The notes under the pieces were generated by a model. It was not told the DNA's origin. It did not search any database and saw only the letters and a program-made list of their open reading frames with translations. DNA of 64,000 nt. Origin: Chlamydia sp. BM-2023. Lineage in GTDB: Bacteria; Chlamydiota; Chlamydiia; Chlamydiales; Chlamydiaceae. The position numbers were made by a program, and so were the translations under genes. Positions 33,040-42,410 of this stretch are shown here, one piece after another; position 1 is the stretch's first letter, and each line of letters begins with the position of its first letter. The stretch covers positions 1 to 64,000 of the forward strand of contig NZ_CAXIED010000001.1 of the NCBI RefSeq assembly GCF_964023145.1, read 5' to 3'.

Positions 33040-34266
33040 ATGGATAAAGAAACCATAGACAATGTTTATAAGCACTTCCGTTATCGCTTTTTTAAACTCA
33101 GCATCCTTCCCGCTTTTTTAGGGCTGCTGCTTATATTCACTCCAAACACTCTAAACTACCAAGATCAAAGCATCATCATATCCGACAGGATTTGTGGAGC
33201 CTTGCTCATTACCCTTGCAGCTTTCTCTTTCTTAAAACGTTCCGTTTTGTGGTTCGGAGTATTCATTGGAATTTGGGTGACGCTTTTTTCCTGCTTTCCA
33301 GAGCGCTCTTCTATCGTTTTCGCAAACGATACCCTCATTGGATTTGCAATCTTTGCCGTTGTTTGCATTCCCCCGACACGTCCAGAAGCCCTAGAAGTAG
33401 GCCCCACCCTTCCCGAAGGGATTTCTTACAACCCCTCCTCAGGAGGACGTCGTGCTGCCGTGCTCGTACTCAGCTTGCTTGCTTGGTTACAATCCCGCTA
33501 TCTAACAGCATCCGCATTAGGAATCTCAAGCTCTGCTTTTGAATGCGAATTTTTCATTTATGCAGCAATGATGACAACCTATTCCCTTCTTGTTGTTCTA
33601 TCATTATCCGGAGGCGAACGTCGTTGGCACACAAGACCAAAAATCGTTCTAGTAACAGCTATTACTCTAATATGCGCTATAATTTTAACATTCATTCCTA
33701 TAGTGCTCAAACAGCTACGCCCTGACTGCTGGCTGTGTCTATGTCTAACTATACAACCAGCTCTTGCTTTCGTTTTTGCTTACGACGAATTAAGAGCAAC
33801 TTTGATTTACTTATCACAGTTCTCTAAGAAAAAACGTGAGCTTATTCGCATGTCGTTTTTTGGTTCTGAATACTACAGAGATTCACTATTTTGGGAAGAG
33901 CGTACCGTTCTCCCCTTTGGGAAAGCGTGTAAGCAAGCCTTTCAAGGGATCTCCTTCCCTCTTAACCTGGCCATCTCTATTTGCCTAGCTATAATATTCA
34001 TGAAAATCGGTTATGACTTATCCCTTACAGACGCATTAAGAAACTATACCAATATCTGCTGCTGGTTCATTATCGTGTTATCCACACTATCTTTTGCTGA
34101 AAGCCTAAGACGTTTGCGATGGCTCTGCCTAATTTTCTCCGCAGCAATCGTACTTTCTCCTGTATTTTTCCATATTCCTATACACGCGCCTGCTCTTATC
34201 CCCACAGTAGTCACAGGAATCGCTCTAATCTTCTTATCGATAGGGAAAATACAACAAAAGAAGTAA
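33040..34266 (+). CDS. Polytopic membrane protein
   Basis: I do not recognise a firm function. The 408-residue product from the ATG at 33040 (MDKETIDN) has about ten hydrophobic helices. A TTG at 33007 would add 11 residues but has no ribosome site. The helices fall in pairs of a pattern like WFGVFIGIWVTLFSCFP, which recalls SPW-repeat membrane proteins (weak inference). A charged loop in the middle (YDELRATLIYLSQFSKKKRE) and a CWLCLCL cysteine cluster are other features. By gene order it should equal the C. trachomatis CT178 position. Confidence 0.78.
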   Translation: MDKETIDNVYKHFRYRFFKLSILPAFLGLLLIFTPNTLNYQDQSIIISDRICGALLITLAAFSFLKRSVLWFGVFIGIWVTLFSCFPERSSIVFANDTLIGFAIFAVVCIPPTRPEALEVGPTLPEGISYNPSSGGRRAAVLVLSLLAWLQSRYLTASALGISSSAFECEFFIYAAMMTTYSLLVVLSLSGGERRWHTRPKIVLVTAITLICAIILTFIPIVLKQLRPDCWLCLCLTIQPALAFVFAYDELRATLIYLSQFSKKKRELIRMSFFGSEYYRDSLFWEERTVLPFGKACKQAFQGISFPLNLAISICLAIIFMKIGYDLSLTDALRNYTNICCWFIIVLSTLSFAESLRRLRWLCLIFSAAIVLSPVFFHIPIHAPALIPTVVTGIALIFLSIGKIQQKK

Positions 34267-34273
34267 ACAAACT

Positions 34274-34963
34274 CTATTTCAACATAGCATTTACTACTGA
34301 AGATGGCTCGGGCTGCATAGAAGCAGATCGTTCTTCTTCCTCTTCAGCATCTACACGATCTCTTTTCTCTTTTTCATATTGACTCATGTAAATGCTATCT
34401 CGAGCATATAGAATACCCTCAGCAATAATCTCATCGTGTAAAGAGGTGTGTGAAGAGCCTTTTCCAGGGATAACTTTGCTAGTTTGCAACAAAGTAACAG
34501 AAAAAAACCTACGTGAATATTCAGGAAGAGCGACGCTGGCCTCTATAAAAGCAGCGACTTCCTGTTTCGTGATTTTTTTGGTTTGATTCTTACAGTAATT
34601 CAAAATTTGCAGATAATTGCTCTCTGCTAATTTTTTATGCTTAGCTAACGCTCCGCTATGCTGCTGAAAAGCAAGCATCAATAATGGAGCAGCAACACCT
34701 ACAAGAGCAAGAATCGCAGGGAGAAGAAAAGGGAGAAACACATCAGAAACAAACGAGAATCCCTCTAAGGGATAACCAAGCAACAATGATCCTATTAACA
34801 ATAGCGCTATAGAAACAACAAGAGTGATCACCCCGAGAAATACAAGAGGAGCTCCTTTCCAATGATGCGAATGAATACCCCGGCATAGCGATAATTTCTC
34901 TTCAGGAGATAGTAAGCTATATCCTAGCTCTGCTGAAGGTAATGCGGCTAACGGCAAGGTCAT
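34274..34963 (-). CDS. Inc-like membrane protein
   Basis: Function unknown; 229 residues. Two hydrophobic segments (about residues 38-62 and 72-100) with a short loop follow a 35-residue polar start, giving the bilobed head of inclusion-membrane proteins. The C-terminal half is helical and charged, ending in an acidic KRDRVDAEEEEER stretch and a Ser/Pro tail. Its ATG overlaps the stop of the ABC ATPase gene by 4 nt, so the two are co-translated. That raises the alternative that it is a transporter partner, although it has no permease motif. Confidence 0.75.
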   Translation of the reverse strand: MTLPLAALPSAELGYSLLSPEEKLSLCRGIHSHHWKGAPLVFLGVITLVVSIALLLIGSLLLGYPLEGFSFVSDVFLPFLLPAILALVGVAAPLLMLAFQQHSGALAKHKKLAESNYLQILNYCKNQTKKITKQEVAAFIEASVALPEYSRRFFSVTLLQTSKVIPGKGSSHTSLHDEIIAEGILYARDSIYMSQYEKEKRDRVDAEEEEERSASMQPEPSSVVNAMLK

Positions 34964-35667
34964 GTTAAAAGATTCTCCCGGATATCCTCTATAAGTAGAT
35001 GGACATTTTCTGAAGAACGTGTGGTGTCATTAAAAAATATAGGAACAAGCGCATGATTTTTAATTACATAAAATGCATCCCCTAGAAAGGCAACATCGCG
35101 GAAATCATGCGTAACAAGAATAACCGTTTTACTTTCTTTTTTTGCGAGACGCAAAATGTACTTATACAATAGCTCTTTAGTAGTGATGTCTAAAGAAGAA
35201 AAAGGTTCGTCTAAAAGTAGTATAGGCTTGGGAGATAAGCACTGGCTAGCTAAAGACACTCTTTGCTTTTGTCCTTCAGACAGCTGGTCAGGATAACTAT
35301 CTAATAACTTCCCTATGTTGAAACTCTCAACGACCTCCTCAAACTTATCGGAAAGTATTGAAAAACGCTCTTTTTTTATCCCTAATTCAGAACCCAAGTA
35401 GATATTTTTTAATACGGTTCTCCACGGAAGCAAAATTTGCTTTTGTTGCATATAAGCAACATCCACCTGTTTTATAGGTTGATTTTTCCAAAAAATCTCT
35501 CCGGAAATAGGTGTTAAAAACTTAGAAATCAAACGAAATAATGTTGTTTTCCCTATTCCAGAAACCCCTAAAATAATGGAAATCTTTCCAGGGTGCGCAA
35601 CAAAAGATGCATTTTTAAATATCGCCCGGTTTGAATAGGAATAGAAAAGATGGCTGACTTCTAACAT
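34960..35667 (-). CDS. ABC transporter ATP-binding protein, TauB/SsuB-like
   Basis: ATPase of an importer; substrate unknown. The 235-residue product has Walker A (GVSGIGKTTL), Q-loop near MQQKQILLPWRT, the signature LSEGQKQRV, Walker B (ILLLDEPFSS) and the H-loop in LVTHDFRDVAF. The LPWRT and family layout recall nitrate/taurine-type ATPases. I start at the ATG at 35667 (MLEVSHLFY) because the longer frame would run through tRNA-Ile. No permease or binding-protein gene is adjacent. Confidence 0.88.
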   Translation of the reverse strand: MLEVSHLFYSYSNRAIFKNASFVAHPGKISIILGVSGIGKTTLFRLISKFLTPISGEIFWKNQPIKQVDVAYMQQKQILLPWRTVLKNIYLGSELGIKKERFSILSDKFEEVVESFNIGKLLDSYPDQLSEGQKQRVSLASQCLSPKPILLLDEPFSSLDITTKELLYKYILRLAKKESKTVILVTHDFRDVAFLGDAFYVIKNHALVPIFFNDTTRSSENVHLLIEDIRENLLT

Positions 35668-35700
35668 GTAGAAACCACGAATTAGAAATATAAGACGACT

Positions 35701-35774
35701 TGCGGTTACCAAGACTTGAACTTGGGACCTCGACATTATCAGTGTCGCGCTCTAACCAACTGAGCTATAACCGC
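35701..35774 (-). tRNA. tRNA-Ile (GAT)
   Basis: On the minus strand a full cloverleaf: acceptor GCGGTTA/TAACCGC, D-arm AGCTCAGTTGGTTAGAGC, anticodon loop CTGATAA (anticodon GAT) on a CGACA/TGTCG stem, and T-arm GTTCAAGT. 3' CCA is not encoded. It is followed in the same region by tRNA-Ala. Confidence 0.95.
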
Positions 35775-35781
35775 GAGTTAA

Positions 35782-35854
35782 TGGAGACTAGGAGAGTCGA
35801 ACTCCTGACCTTCTGAATGCAAATCAGACGCTCTACCAGCTAAGCTAAGTCCCC
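35782..35854 (-). tRNA. tRNA-Ala (TGC)
   Basis: On the minus strand a cloverleaf with acceptor GGGGACT/AGTCTCC, anticodon loop TTTGCAT (anticodon TGC) on a TCTGA/TCAGA stem and T-loop TTCGACT. It lies 7 nt upstream of tRNA-Ile on the same strand; the two are probably one transcript. The Ile-Ala pair usually sits in rRNA spacers in other bacteria, but no rRNA is here. Confidence 0.95.
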
Positions 35855-35946
35855 GTTTATTCTTTTGCTAGTGTATCAGAAAAACAAAAAGTTATCTTAA
35901 TGGCTAAGAGATTTAACCTCAACCAAAGAATTCAGAAAGATGCGCT

Positions 35947-36837
35947 TTAATGGGTTAAACAGATTTCTTTGAGTACATTTTTTAAAAGAGAGTCCATGTA
36001 AATTTTACTTGTCTTGCTTTGAAGCTGCTTCCATTCTTCGTTGCTTGGAGACTCTAAAGGATGAGGAATAAGTATGTTTACACCTAAACAAGGCACGCCA
36101 AATTCATAACACACTTGAGAAACTGATCCCCCAGCACTATCAAAACCTTGAATGGAAGGATTGATCTTTTGAAGGGATAAAAAATAATTACGAGACATCG
36201 TAAACGATTCTCCGGTCGCAACAATTCCTTCTACAAGAGTATGCTCCGAAGTAGTAGTAGTCTTAAGATATCCATGAGTCTTTAATAACTCTTCAATGGA
36301 TTGTTTGTGAGTAGCAATAAACTGCCTTCCTCCAGTCTTTGCGGCTTCTCGATAAGCTTCGCTGGTTGCAAAGACACTCTGATGAATATCAGGGATCTCA
36401 AATCTTTGGAAAAATGGGCGTACATCAGAATCATAATTGATATAACCATTGGAAATAAGAACATTTCCAAAACGCCCACTCTCCGCGCGAGAATAGCACG
36501 TACCAATGATTAGAATAAGCTCCACACGATGTTTAAGAATCATGTTGCAGCTAATAATAGCAGCGGAGACCTTATTCGGCCAAAAAGAAGACATCACGAG
36601 ATATTTTCCAAAATAATCTCCGGAATAATACGTTCGTCTACCCTCCGTGGTCTTCTTGCTATTCGCAAACCAAGGAACGGGACACTCTGACTCTAATTCA
36701 GAAATTTCAGGAAGGGCAAAAATAATGCCAATACGAGATACAGGAGACTGCTTTTCGTCGAAGATATCGACAGCTTCTGCTCTTAAAGAGATAAAGAGAC
36801 AGCTAACAACGGCTATTAACAACAATCGAAGAATCAT
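35947..36837 (-). CDS. Secreted nucleosidase-fold protein, catalytic residues altered
   Basis: The 296-residue product begins with a signal peptide (MILRLLLIAVVSCLFISLRA). The mature part matches the purine-nucleoside/MTA nucleosidase superfamily: RIGIIFALPEISELE at its start, LIIGTCYSRAESGRFGNVLI for the phosphate/sugar region, and GFDSAGGSVSQVCYEFGVPC followed by LGVNILIPHP. In MTA/SAH nucleosidases the last block carries an EMEGAA glutamate and an SD aspartate; here these are DSAGG and IPHP. It may bind rather than cleave a nucleoside in the periplasm, or have another substrate. ATG is preceded by GGGAATC. Confidence 0.7.
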   Translation of the reverse strand: MILRLLLIAVVSCLFISLRAEAVDIFDEKQSPVSRIGIIFALPEISELESECPVPWFANSKKTTEGRRTYYSGDYFGKYLVMSSFWPNKVSAAIISCNMILKHRVELILIIGTCYSRAESGRFGNVLISNGYINYDSDVRPFFQRFEIPDIHQSVFATSEAYREAAKTGGRQFIATHKQSIEELLKTHGYLKTTTTSEHTLVEGIVATGESFTMSRNYFLSLQKINPSIQGFDSAGGSVSQVCYEFGVPCLGVNILIPHPLESPSNEEWKQLQSKTSKIYMDSLLKNVLKEICLTH

Positions 36838-36918
36838 GAAAGATTCCCTACTACAGACTTTTTGGGTCCTTATAGGAAAATCAACTGTTAAAAAGAATTA
36901 AAAATCAAAGCGAAGATT

Positions 36919-36965
36919 GTTCTTTTCAAGTCTAGAGGTAGCGAAAAACTAGACTCGAAAAGAAC
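36919..36965 (-). terminator. Hairpin, probable terminator of the gene at 37013
   Basis: GTTCTTTTC-A-AGTCTAG (36919-36935) pairs with CTAGACT-C-GAAAAGAAC (36949-36965), 16 pairs plus one mismatch, loop 13 nt. On the minus strand AATCTTCGCTTTGATTTTT follows, a weak U-tract. Confidence 0.55.
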
Positions 36966-37012
36966 CCACCTTCTATGAACCTTAACTCATAACGGGTATA
37001 AACATTCGTTTC

Positions 37013-37705
37013 TTAAAGTCTAACTTTCTTTTTCAGATCGATATTTCTTGCCTCACGCACTTTAGTAATCTTAAATGATTTAGTGAATGTCTCGTATTCT
37101 TTGTCTAGTGCCTTAGAATTCTTATTCTTATAAACCATGAAGACCTGATAGAGAGTGTGGTTTACAGAAACCAACATTCCTCTAAAGTAAATATCTTCAC
37201 AAGAAATCCAAAATTCCAAAGCCTTGTGTCCCTGTATCTCTTTTGCCTGCATAAATAATACCTGAGATTCTGGAAGAGCTTGTAAAATTCCAGAAAACCC
37301 TTCCTGAAGATTTAACTCCGGACGGCTGATATCTACTTTCTCAGGATATTCCCAAACAGACACGACGTAAACAGTGTTATCTGATTGCGTCTCTGTAACA
37401 TATGTATCATAACGTATAGTAAGCTCAGACTGAGGAATCTCTATAATCTGACCAGAGTGGTCAGGATCCCCGGGAAACTCTGCTGAAAACCCACAGTTTT
37501 TCGTATAGTCATACCGTTTCCACTTCAGACCATCCTTTATCTTAGAGATCAAAACATCACGGTCTTCTACCTCATTACTCGAGAACCAACCCTTTACCTT
37601 GGATAGGAAACTCAATCTGGACTCCGCCGCCACCAACACGGTAGGACAAGCGGCCTGAAGAGAGATTAATACGGTTAATAGGAACTTACTTAATTTTGAA
37701 AGCAT
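37013..37705 (-). CDS. Secreted protein of unknown function
   Basis: The 230-residue product has a signal peptide of about 27 residues (KFLLTVLISLQAACPTVLVA, cleavage near AA-E). The mature region is soluble with Glu/Lys-rich helices and beta stretches (SELTIRYDTYVTETQSDNTV, then GMLVSVNHTLYQVFMVYKNK) and a final basic RNIDLKKKVRL. No catalytic motif is visible. It lies between the nucleosidase-fold gene and kdsB, in the place of C. trachomatis CT181 (from memory). Confidence 0.75.
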   Translation of the reverse strand: MLSKLSKFLLTVLISLQAACPTVLVAAESRLSFLSKVKGWFSSNEVEDRDVLISKIKDGLKWKRYDYTKNCGFSAEFPGDPDHSGQIIEIPQSELTIRYDTYVTETQSDNTVYVVSVWEYPEKVDISRPELNLQEGFSGILQALPESQVLFMQAKEIQGHKALEFWISCEDIYFRGMLVSVNHTLYQVFMVYKNKNSKALDKEYETFTKSFKITKVREARNIDLKKKVRL

Positions 37706-37871
37706 AATAAAAATAAAATACGTTTATTAATTTAATAATATAACTTCCGACACTTTTTATTATAAATAAAACATGAAAAATCAAATACAACAGAAAAAAC
37801 TTGTGTTTTATAAAATCCAGAACAATAATCCTGATAACCAAAAATGATTTGAAACTACGAGTTATTACCAC

Positions 37872-38636
37872 ATGAGCAAGCAAACATTTGATAGTAAGAA
37901 AGTTGGCGTTCTCCCATCAAGATGGGGAAGCGTGAGATTTCCGGGAAAACCTCTAGCACTGATCCTTGGAAAATCTTTAATACAAAGGACATACGAAAAT
38001 ATCGTTCAAAGTGAAGCCCTAGACAAAGTTATCGTAGCTACTGACGATCAGCGTATTATGGATCATGTTTTAGAATTTGGAGGCGAATGCGTTATGACCT
38101 CCCCCGAGTGTCTTAACGGTACTGAACGAACCGCGGAAGCCGCATCGCGTTATTGTCCAGAAGCAGACATTGTAGTAAATATACAGGGCGATGAGCCTTG
38201 CCTATCCCACACAGTTGTGGACGCCCTTGTTGCTCGTCTAGATAAAGATCCTTCTATTCAAATGGTTACGCCGGTAGCAGTAACTACAGATCCCGAAGAA
38301 ATCTTAACAAACCATAAAGTAAAATGTGTTTTCGATAAAAATGGAAAGGCTTTATATTTTAGCCGAAGTCCCATCCCACACATTATGAAAAAAGAGACTC
38401 CTTTTTATCTTCATATTGGCGTATATGCGTTTAGAAGACAGGCCCTATTTGATTATGTAGAGTCCACTCCTACACCATTAAGCCAAGCGGAAGATCTAGA
38501 GCAATTACGTATGTTAGAACATGGTGGCTCTATTCATGTATGTGTTGTGGACGCTAAGAGTCCTTCAGTCGATTACCCAGAAGATATAACCAAGGTGGAA
38601 AAATACTTAACATGCCATTCAAGTGCATCTTTTTAA
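37872..38636 (+). CDS. kdsB: CMP-Kdo synthetase (3-deoxy-manno-octulosonate cytidylyltransferase)
   Basis: Activates Kdo with CTP for lipooligosaccharide synthesis. The 254-residue product has the nucleotide-binding start [32 protein letters not shown] with the metal-binding Asp, and YFSRSPIP. The last 25 nt overlap the start of pyrG, which makes its substrate CTP. waaA, which uses the product, lies at 56651. Confidence 0.93.
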   Translation: MSKQTFDSKKVGVLPSRWGSVRFPGKPLALILGKSLIQRTYENIVQSEALDKVIVATDDQRIMDHVLEFGGECVMTSPECLNGTERTAEAASRYCPEADIVVNIQGDEPCLSHTVVDALVARLDKDPSIQMVTPVAVTTDPEEILTNHKVKCVFDKNGKALYFSRSPIPHIMKKETPFYLHIGVYAFRRQALFDYVESTPTPLSQAEDLEQLRMLEHGGSIHVCVVDAKSPSVDYPEDITKVEKYLTCHSSASF

Positions 38637-40225
38637 CAGGGGGAGTTGTTTCCTCACTAGGCAAAGGATTAACCGCCGCCTCCCTAGCATTATTGCTAGA
38701 ACGGCAGAACCTTAAAGTAGCCATGTTAAAACTAGATCCCTATCTTAACGTTGACCCGGGAACTATGAATCCTTACGAACACGGTGAGGTTTATGTTACC
38801 GATGACGGAATAGAGACGGATCTAGATCTTGGCCACTACCATAGGTTTTCTTCAGTACATTTATCTAAATATTCTACAGCAACTTCAGGGCAAGTTTATG
38901 CCCGTGTAATTAAAAGAGAGCGTGACGGCTTTTATCTTGGTAGTACTGTGCAGGTTATCCCTCATATTACTAACGAAATAATCGAAGTCATTTTAGACTG
39001 TGCTAAAGAAAATCAACCTGACGTATTGATCGTAGAAATAGGCGGAACCGTTGGAGATATAGAGTCTCTCCCGTTCCTAGAAGCCATCCGACAGTTTCGT
39101 CACGAAAATTCAGAAAATTGTTTTAGCATTCATATGACCTATGTGCCCTACTTACGAGCAGCAGGAGAAGTTAAAACAAAACCCACGCAACATTCTGTGC
39201 AATGCTTGCGAAGTATCGGGATTATTCCTGATGCTATCCTCTGTCGTTCAGAGTCTCCTCTACCCGCAGAGGTAAAAAAGAAAATCAGCCTATTTTGCAA
39301 TGTCCCTAATAATGCTGTTTTCAATGTTATTGACGTCGAGCATTCAATATATGAAATGCCCTTGATGCTCTCACAAGAAAAAATTTCTACCTTTATCACG
39401 GACAAATTACGCCTGACCTCCAAGCAAGAGGATCTTAACGATTGGAAAATCCTTGTAGATCGTTTACGCAACCCTCTACCTAATAAGGTGCGCATAGGTC
39501 TAGTAGGGAAATATGTACAACATAAGGATGCATATAAATCTGTCTTTGAATCGATTACTCACGCTGCCCTAAGCTTAAACTGTTCTGCAGAAATTATCCC
39601 CCTAGATTCCGAAGATCCCCAAATTACAGAAATCTTAGAGCAATGCGACGGATGTTTAGTCCCTGGAGGCTTTGGCTCCCGCGGTTGGGAAGGAAAAATT
39701 GCTGCAGCAAAACTTTGTAGAGAAAGAGGAATTCCTTATTTTGGCATTTGCCTAGGCATGCAAGTTCTTGTTGTTGAATATGCTCGCAATGTTATGAACC
39801 TAGAAAAGGCAAACTCTACAGAAATGGATAAGGATACTCCCGATCCTATTATCTGTATGATGGATGGACAAGATTCTCTAGTTGCTACAGGCGGAACAAT
39901 GCGCCTTGGAGCTTACCCCTGTGTTTTAACTCCAGGGACTAAAGTATATGAAGCTTATGGAAAATCAGAGATCCAAGAGCGTCATCGCCATCGCTATGAG
40001 GTAAATTTCGACTACATGAAGAAATTACAAGATTATGGTCTAAATATCGTTGGTGTATGCCCCACACAAGGACTATGTGAAATTGTAGAAATCAAAGATC
40101 ATCCCTGGATGGTCGGTGTGCAATTTCATCCGGAGTTTCTTTCAAAACTCATTTCTCCACACCCTCTATTTATAGGACTTATTCAAGCAGCTATTCAGTA
40201 TTCTCGGGATAAAAGCTATGTCTAA
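38612..40225 (+). CDS. pyrG: CTP synthase
   Basis: Aminates UTP to CTP with glutamine and ATP; 537 residues, normal length. The N-terminal synthetase domain has the P-loop [17 protein letters not shown] and [14 protein letters not shown]. The C-terminal glutamine amidotransferase domain has the nucleophile in [10 protein letters not shown] and QFHPEFLS. Start overlaps kdsB by 25 nt and the end overlaps yqgF by 8 nt, so the three genes are translationally linked. Confidence 0.97.
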   Translation: MPFKCIFLTGGVVSSLGKGLTAASLALLLERQNLKVAMLKLDPYLNVDPGTMNPYEHGEVYVTDDGIETDLDLGHYHRFSSVHLSKYSTATSGQVYARVIKRERDGFYLGSTVQVIPHITNEIIEVILDCAKENQPDVLIVEIGGTVGDIESLPFLEAIRQFRHENSENCFSIHMTYVPYLRAAGEVKTKPTQHSVQCLRSIGIIPDAILCRSESPLPAEVKKKISLFCNVPNNAVFNVIDVEHSIYEMPLMLSQEKISTFITDKLRLTSKQEDLNDWKILVDRLRNPLPNKVRIGLVGKYVQHKDAYKSVFESITHAALSLNCSAEIIPLDSEDPQITEILEQCDGCLVPGGFGSRGWEGKIAAAKLCRERGIPYFGICLGMQVLVVEYARNVMNLEKANSTEMDKDTPDPIICMMDGQDSLVATGGTMRLGAYPCVLTPGTKVYEAYGKSEIQERHRHRYEVNFDYMKKLQDYGLNIVGVCPTQGLCEIVEIKDHPWMVGVQFHPEFLSKLISPHPLFIGLIQAAIQYSRDKSYV

Positions 40226-40670
40226 TTCTAAAATAGGGAAAACCTTTCTCGGGATAGATTACGGACAGAAACGCATTGGCCTTTCTCTGGCTAGTTCTCC
40301 CATGTTCATTAGTCTTCCCGTAGGTTTTATCGAAGCAGGGAAAACCCTAGAAGCAACAGCAAAAATCCTTTGCAAAGTTATCCAAGAACGTAATGTCTCT
40401 TGTGTAATTTTAGGAAACCCTATTCCTATGCAAAAAGGTCAAACGTCTTCCCTACAAGAGGAAATCAATACTCTAGCCTCTTTAATTCGCGAATTTTCTA
40501 ATATCGAAGTTGTGCTTTGGGACGAAAGACTCTCTTCAGCACAGGCAGAGCGCATGTTAAAAAATGACTGTGGATTAAGTCGAAAAAAAAGAAAAGGCAA
40601 GGCTGATAGCCTTGCCGCCACATTAATTCTTACAAGCTTCTTAGAAAGCTCTCCTCAAACACAATACTAA
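40218..40670 (+). CDS. yqgF: YqgF/RuvX family RNase H-like nuclease
   Basis: Putative Holliday-junction resolvase or pre-16S rRNA nuclease; 150 residues. The RNase H-fold motifs are FLGIDYGQKRIGLSLAS with the first catalytic Asp, VILGNPIPMQKG, VVLWDERLSSAQAE with the Asp-Glu, and KGKADSLAATLIL with the last Asp. It overlaps pyrG by 8 nt. Confidence 0.92.
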   Translation: MSNSKIGKTFLGIDYGQKRIGLSLASSPMFISLPVGFIEAGKTLEATAKILCKVIQERNVSCVILGNPIPMQKGQTSSLQEEINTLASLIREFSNIEVVLWDERLSSAQAERMLKNDCGLSRKKRKGKADSLAATLILTSFLESSPQTQY

Positions 40671-40954
40671 ATACCCTCTAAACATACGCAAGAAAGCTTT
40701 TATTTCTATTTTCATTAATCATTTAAATTCCGATCTCTATTAGTTTGCTATTCTTGCGTTTCTATATATAAATTATTTCAATCTGAAACCATTCAGATTT
40801 AATTTGAACAAAAAACAAGGAAAAATTAACCTACTTCCTGGGAAAGTCCAGACCTCTAGTATATTATTAAAGATCCAAAGAAATTCCGACATGTCGTGAA
40901 AATTCATGTTGTCTCTCTTTCCAAAATCGGTAATGAGGGTGTGTTATTTTTTTT

Positions 40955-42268
40955 ATGATATCTAAATGGCGTTTCATTATTGCGATTTGTGCGGCCACCT
41001 TTTTAGGGGGGTGTTTTCCAACAGCACTGCGAGTCTCAAAAAACCTAACAGTTGCAATTTATGATGACCCTGCATCCCTATCGCCCGAACAAGCAAAGCG
41101 TGCCCTAGATCTTTCAGTAGCAAAACTTATCTTTGAAGGACTAACAAGGGAAAACCCTGAAAAACATAACCATGTAGAGTTTGCCCTAGCAAGTCACTAT
41201 ACCGTATCACCTGATGAATGTACGTATACCTTCTTCTTAAAGAAAGATCTCTTCTGGAGCAACGGAACGCCTATAACAGCTCAAGATATTGCTAAAGCTT
41301 GGAAACACGCAAAGCTATTCTCCCCGCACCACAAGTCTTTTGAAGGCATTCATTTTACAGCTTGTTCACCTTCAACAATCACCATAAAATTAGATTCTCC
41401 GAATCCAAATTTACTTCAATTGCTAGCTTTTCCTGCATTTGCAGTGTTCAATCCCGATAACCTAAACATATTTAGCGGGCCTTTTCATATTATCACCTAT
41501 ACCCCAGGCCATTGCCTACTTTTAGAAAAGAATCCCCACTATTATGACAAAGAGAAAATACACATTAATTCTGTTAATCTTCTTGTCATTCCAGACATGT
41601 ATACCGCAGCATTGCTGCTAAATCGTGGGAAAATCCAATGGCTAGGTCAACCTTGGCATCAAGGATTAACTAAAGAATTAAAAGAAAATACCCCTTATGA
41701 ATATATATCCTACCCTGTTCAGGGGGCGTTTTGGCTCGTTATTAATACTAAAGATCCTACACTCTCTCAAATTCAAAACCGCTATAGACTAGCATCCGCT
41801 ATCAATAGAGAAGATATTATCGAATACGCCTTACAAGGAAATCAAGAACCCGCATACTCTCTAGATAGAAAGAAACCCTCTCCAATACAATGTCAAAAAC
41901 AGAAAACCATTACACCCCCCGAAAAACTTACTCTAACCTACCCAGCAAACATTTTAAGATGCCAACGTATCGCAGAACTTCTTAAAGAACAGTGTAAAAG
42001 CGTAGGGATCGATCTTTTTCTTGAAGGCTTAGAATATCATGTTTTCTTAAGCAAAAGACAGGTCTATGATTTTGCAATAGCAACGGCAACAGGAGTAGCT
42101 CTCTACCCCAACGCTTCACTAATTGAACAGGAAGAAAAACTCTTAAAAAATTTAGAGATTATTCCTATTTATCATATGAGCTATGATTACCTTCTGACAT
42201 CTCATATAGAAAAAATAATCCACACTGCTTCAGGAGCCGTAGACTTAAAATACGCATTTTTCTTTTAA
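40955..42268 (+). CDS. oppA: Oligopeptide-binding lipoprotein OppA, copy 1 (short)
   Basis: Solute-binding lipoprotein of an Opp importer. The 437-residue precursor has lipobox FLGGC. Family blocks include SLSPEQAKRALDLSVAKLIF, FEGLTRENPE, FFLKKDLFWSNGTPITAQDI and NGP-like FSGPFHIITYTPG. It is about 95 residues shorter than copies 2 and 3: the segment after the EGLEYHVFLSKR block that holds a WIAEYLN..SFLTILG-type stretch is nearly missing, and the middle (residues 300-330) is compressed. The frame is open throughout, so it could be a specialised or decaying binding protein. Confidence 0.85.
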   Translation: MISKWRFIIAICAATFLGGCFPTALRVSKNLTVAIYDDPASLSPEQAKRALDLSVAKLIFEGLTRENPEKHNHVEFALASHYTVSPDECTYTFFLKKDLFWSNGTPITAQDIAKAWKHAKLFSPHHKSFEGIHFTACSPSTITIKLDSPNPNLLQLLAFPAFAVFNPDNLNIFSGPFHIITYTPGHCLLLEKNPHYYDKEKIHINSVNLLVIPDMYTAALLLNRGKIQWLGQPWHQGLTKELKENTPYEYISYPVQGAFWLVINTKDPTLSQIQNRYRLASAINREDIIEYALQGNQEPAYSLDRKKPSPIQCQKQKTITPPEKLTLTYPANILRCQRIAELLKEQCKSVGIDLFLEGLEYHVFLSKRQVYDFAIATATGVALYPNASLIEQEEKLLKNLEIIPIYHMSYDYLLTSHIEKIIHTASGAVDLKYAFFF

Positions 42269-42410
42269 GTCCCCACCTTTCACCTCTCTCATTGGAAAAA
42301 ATCTACCTCTCCAGTTATATAGATCCGTTATTGCAAATAATTTTTTGAAGCAATTAACCTTAATACTGTAAGCCTAAAGAACATTAGTAATTCCAAATCA
42401 GGACAATGCA

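Noticed and set aside
35668..35736. Extended N terminus of the ABC ATPase
   Set aside because: The extra codons overlap tRNA-Ile; the ATG at 35667 fits the family start.
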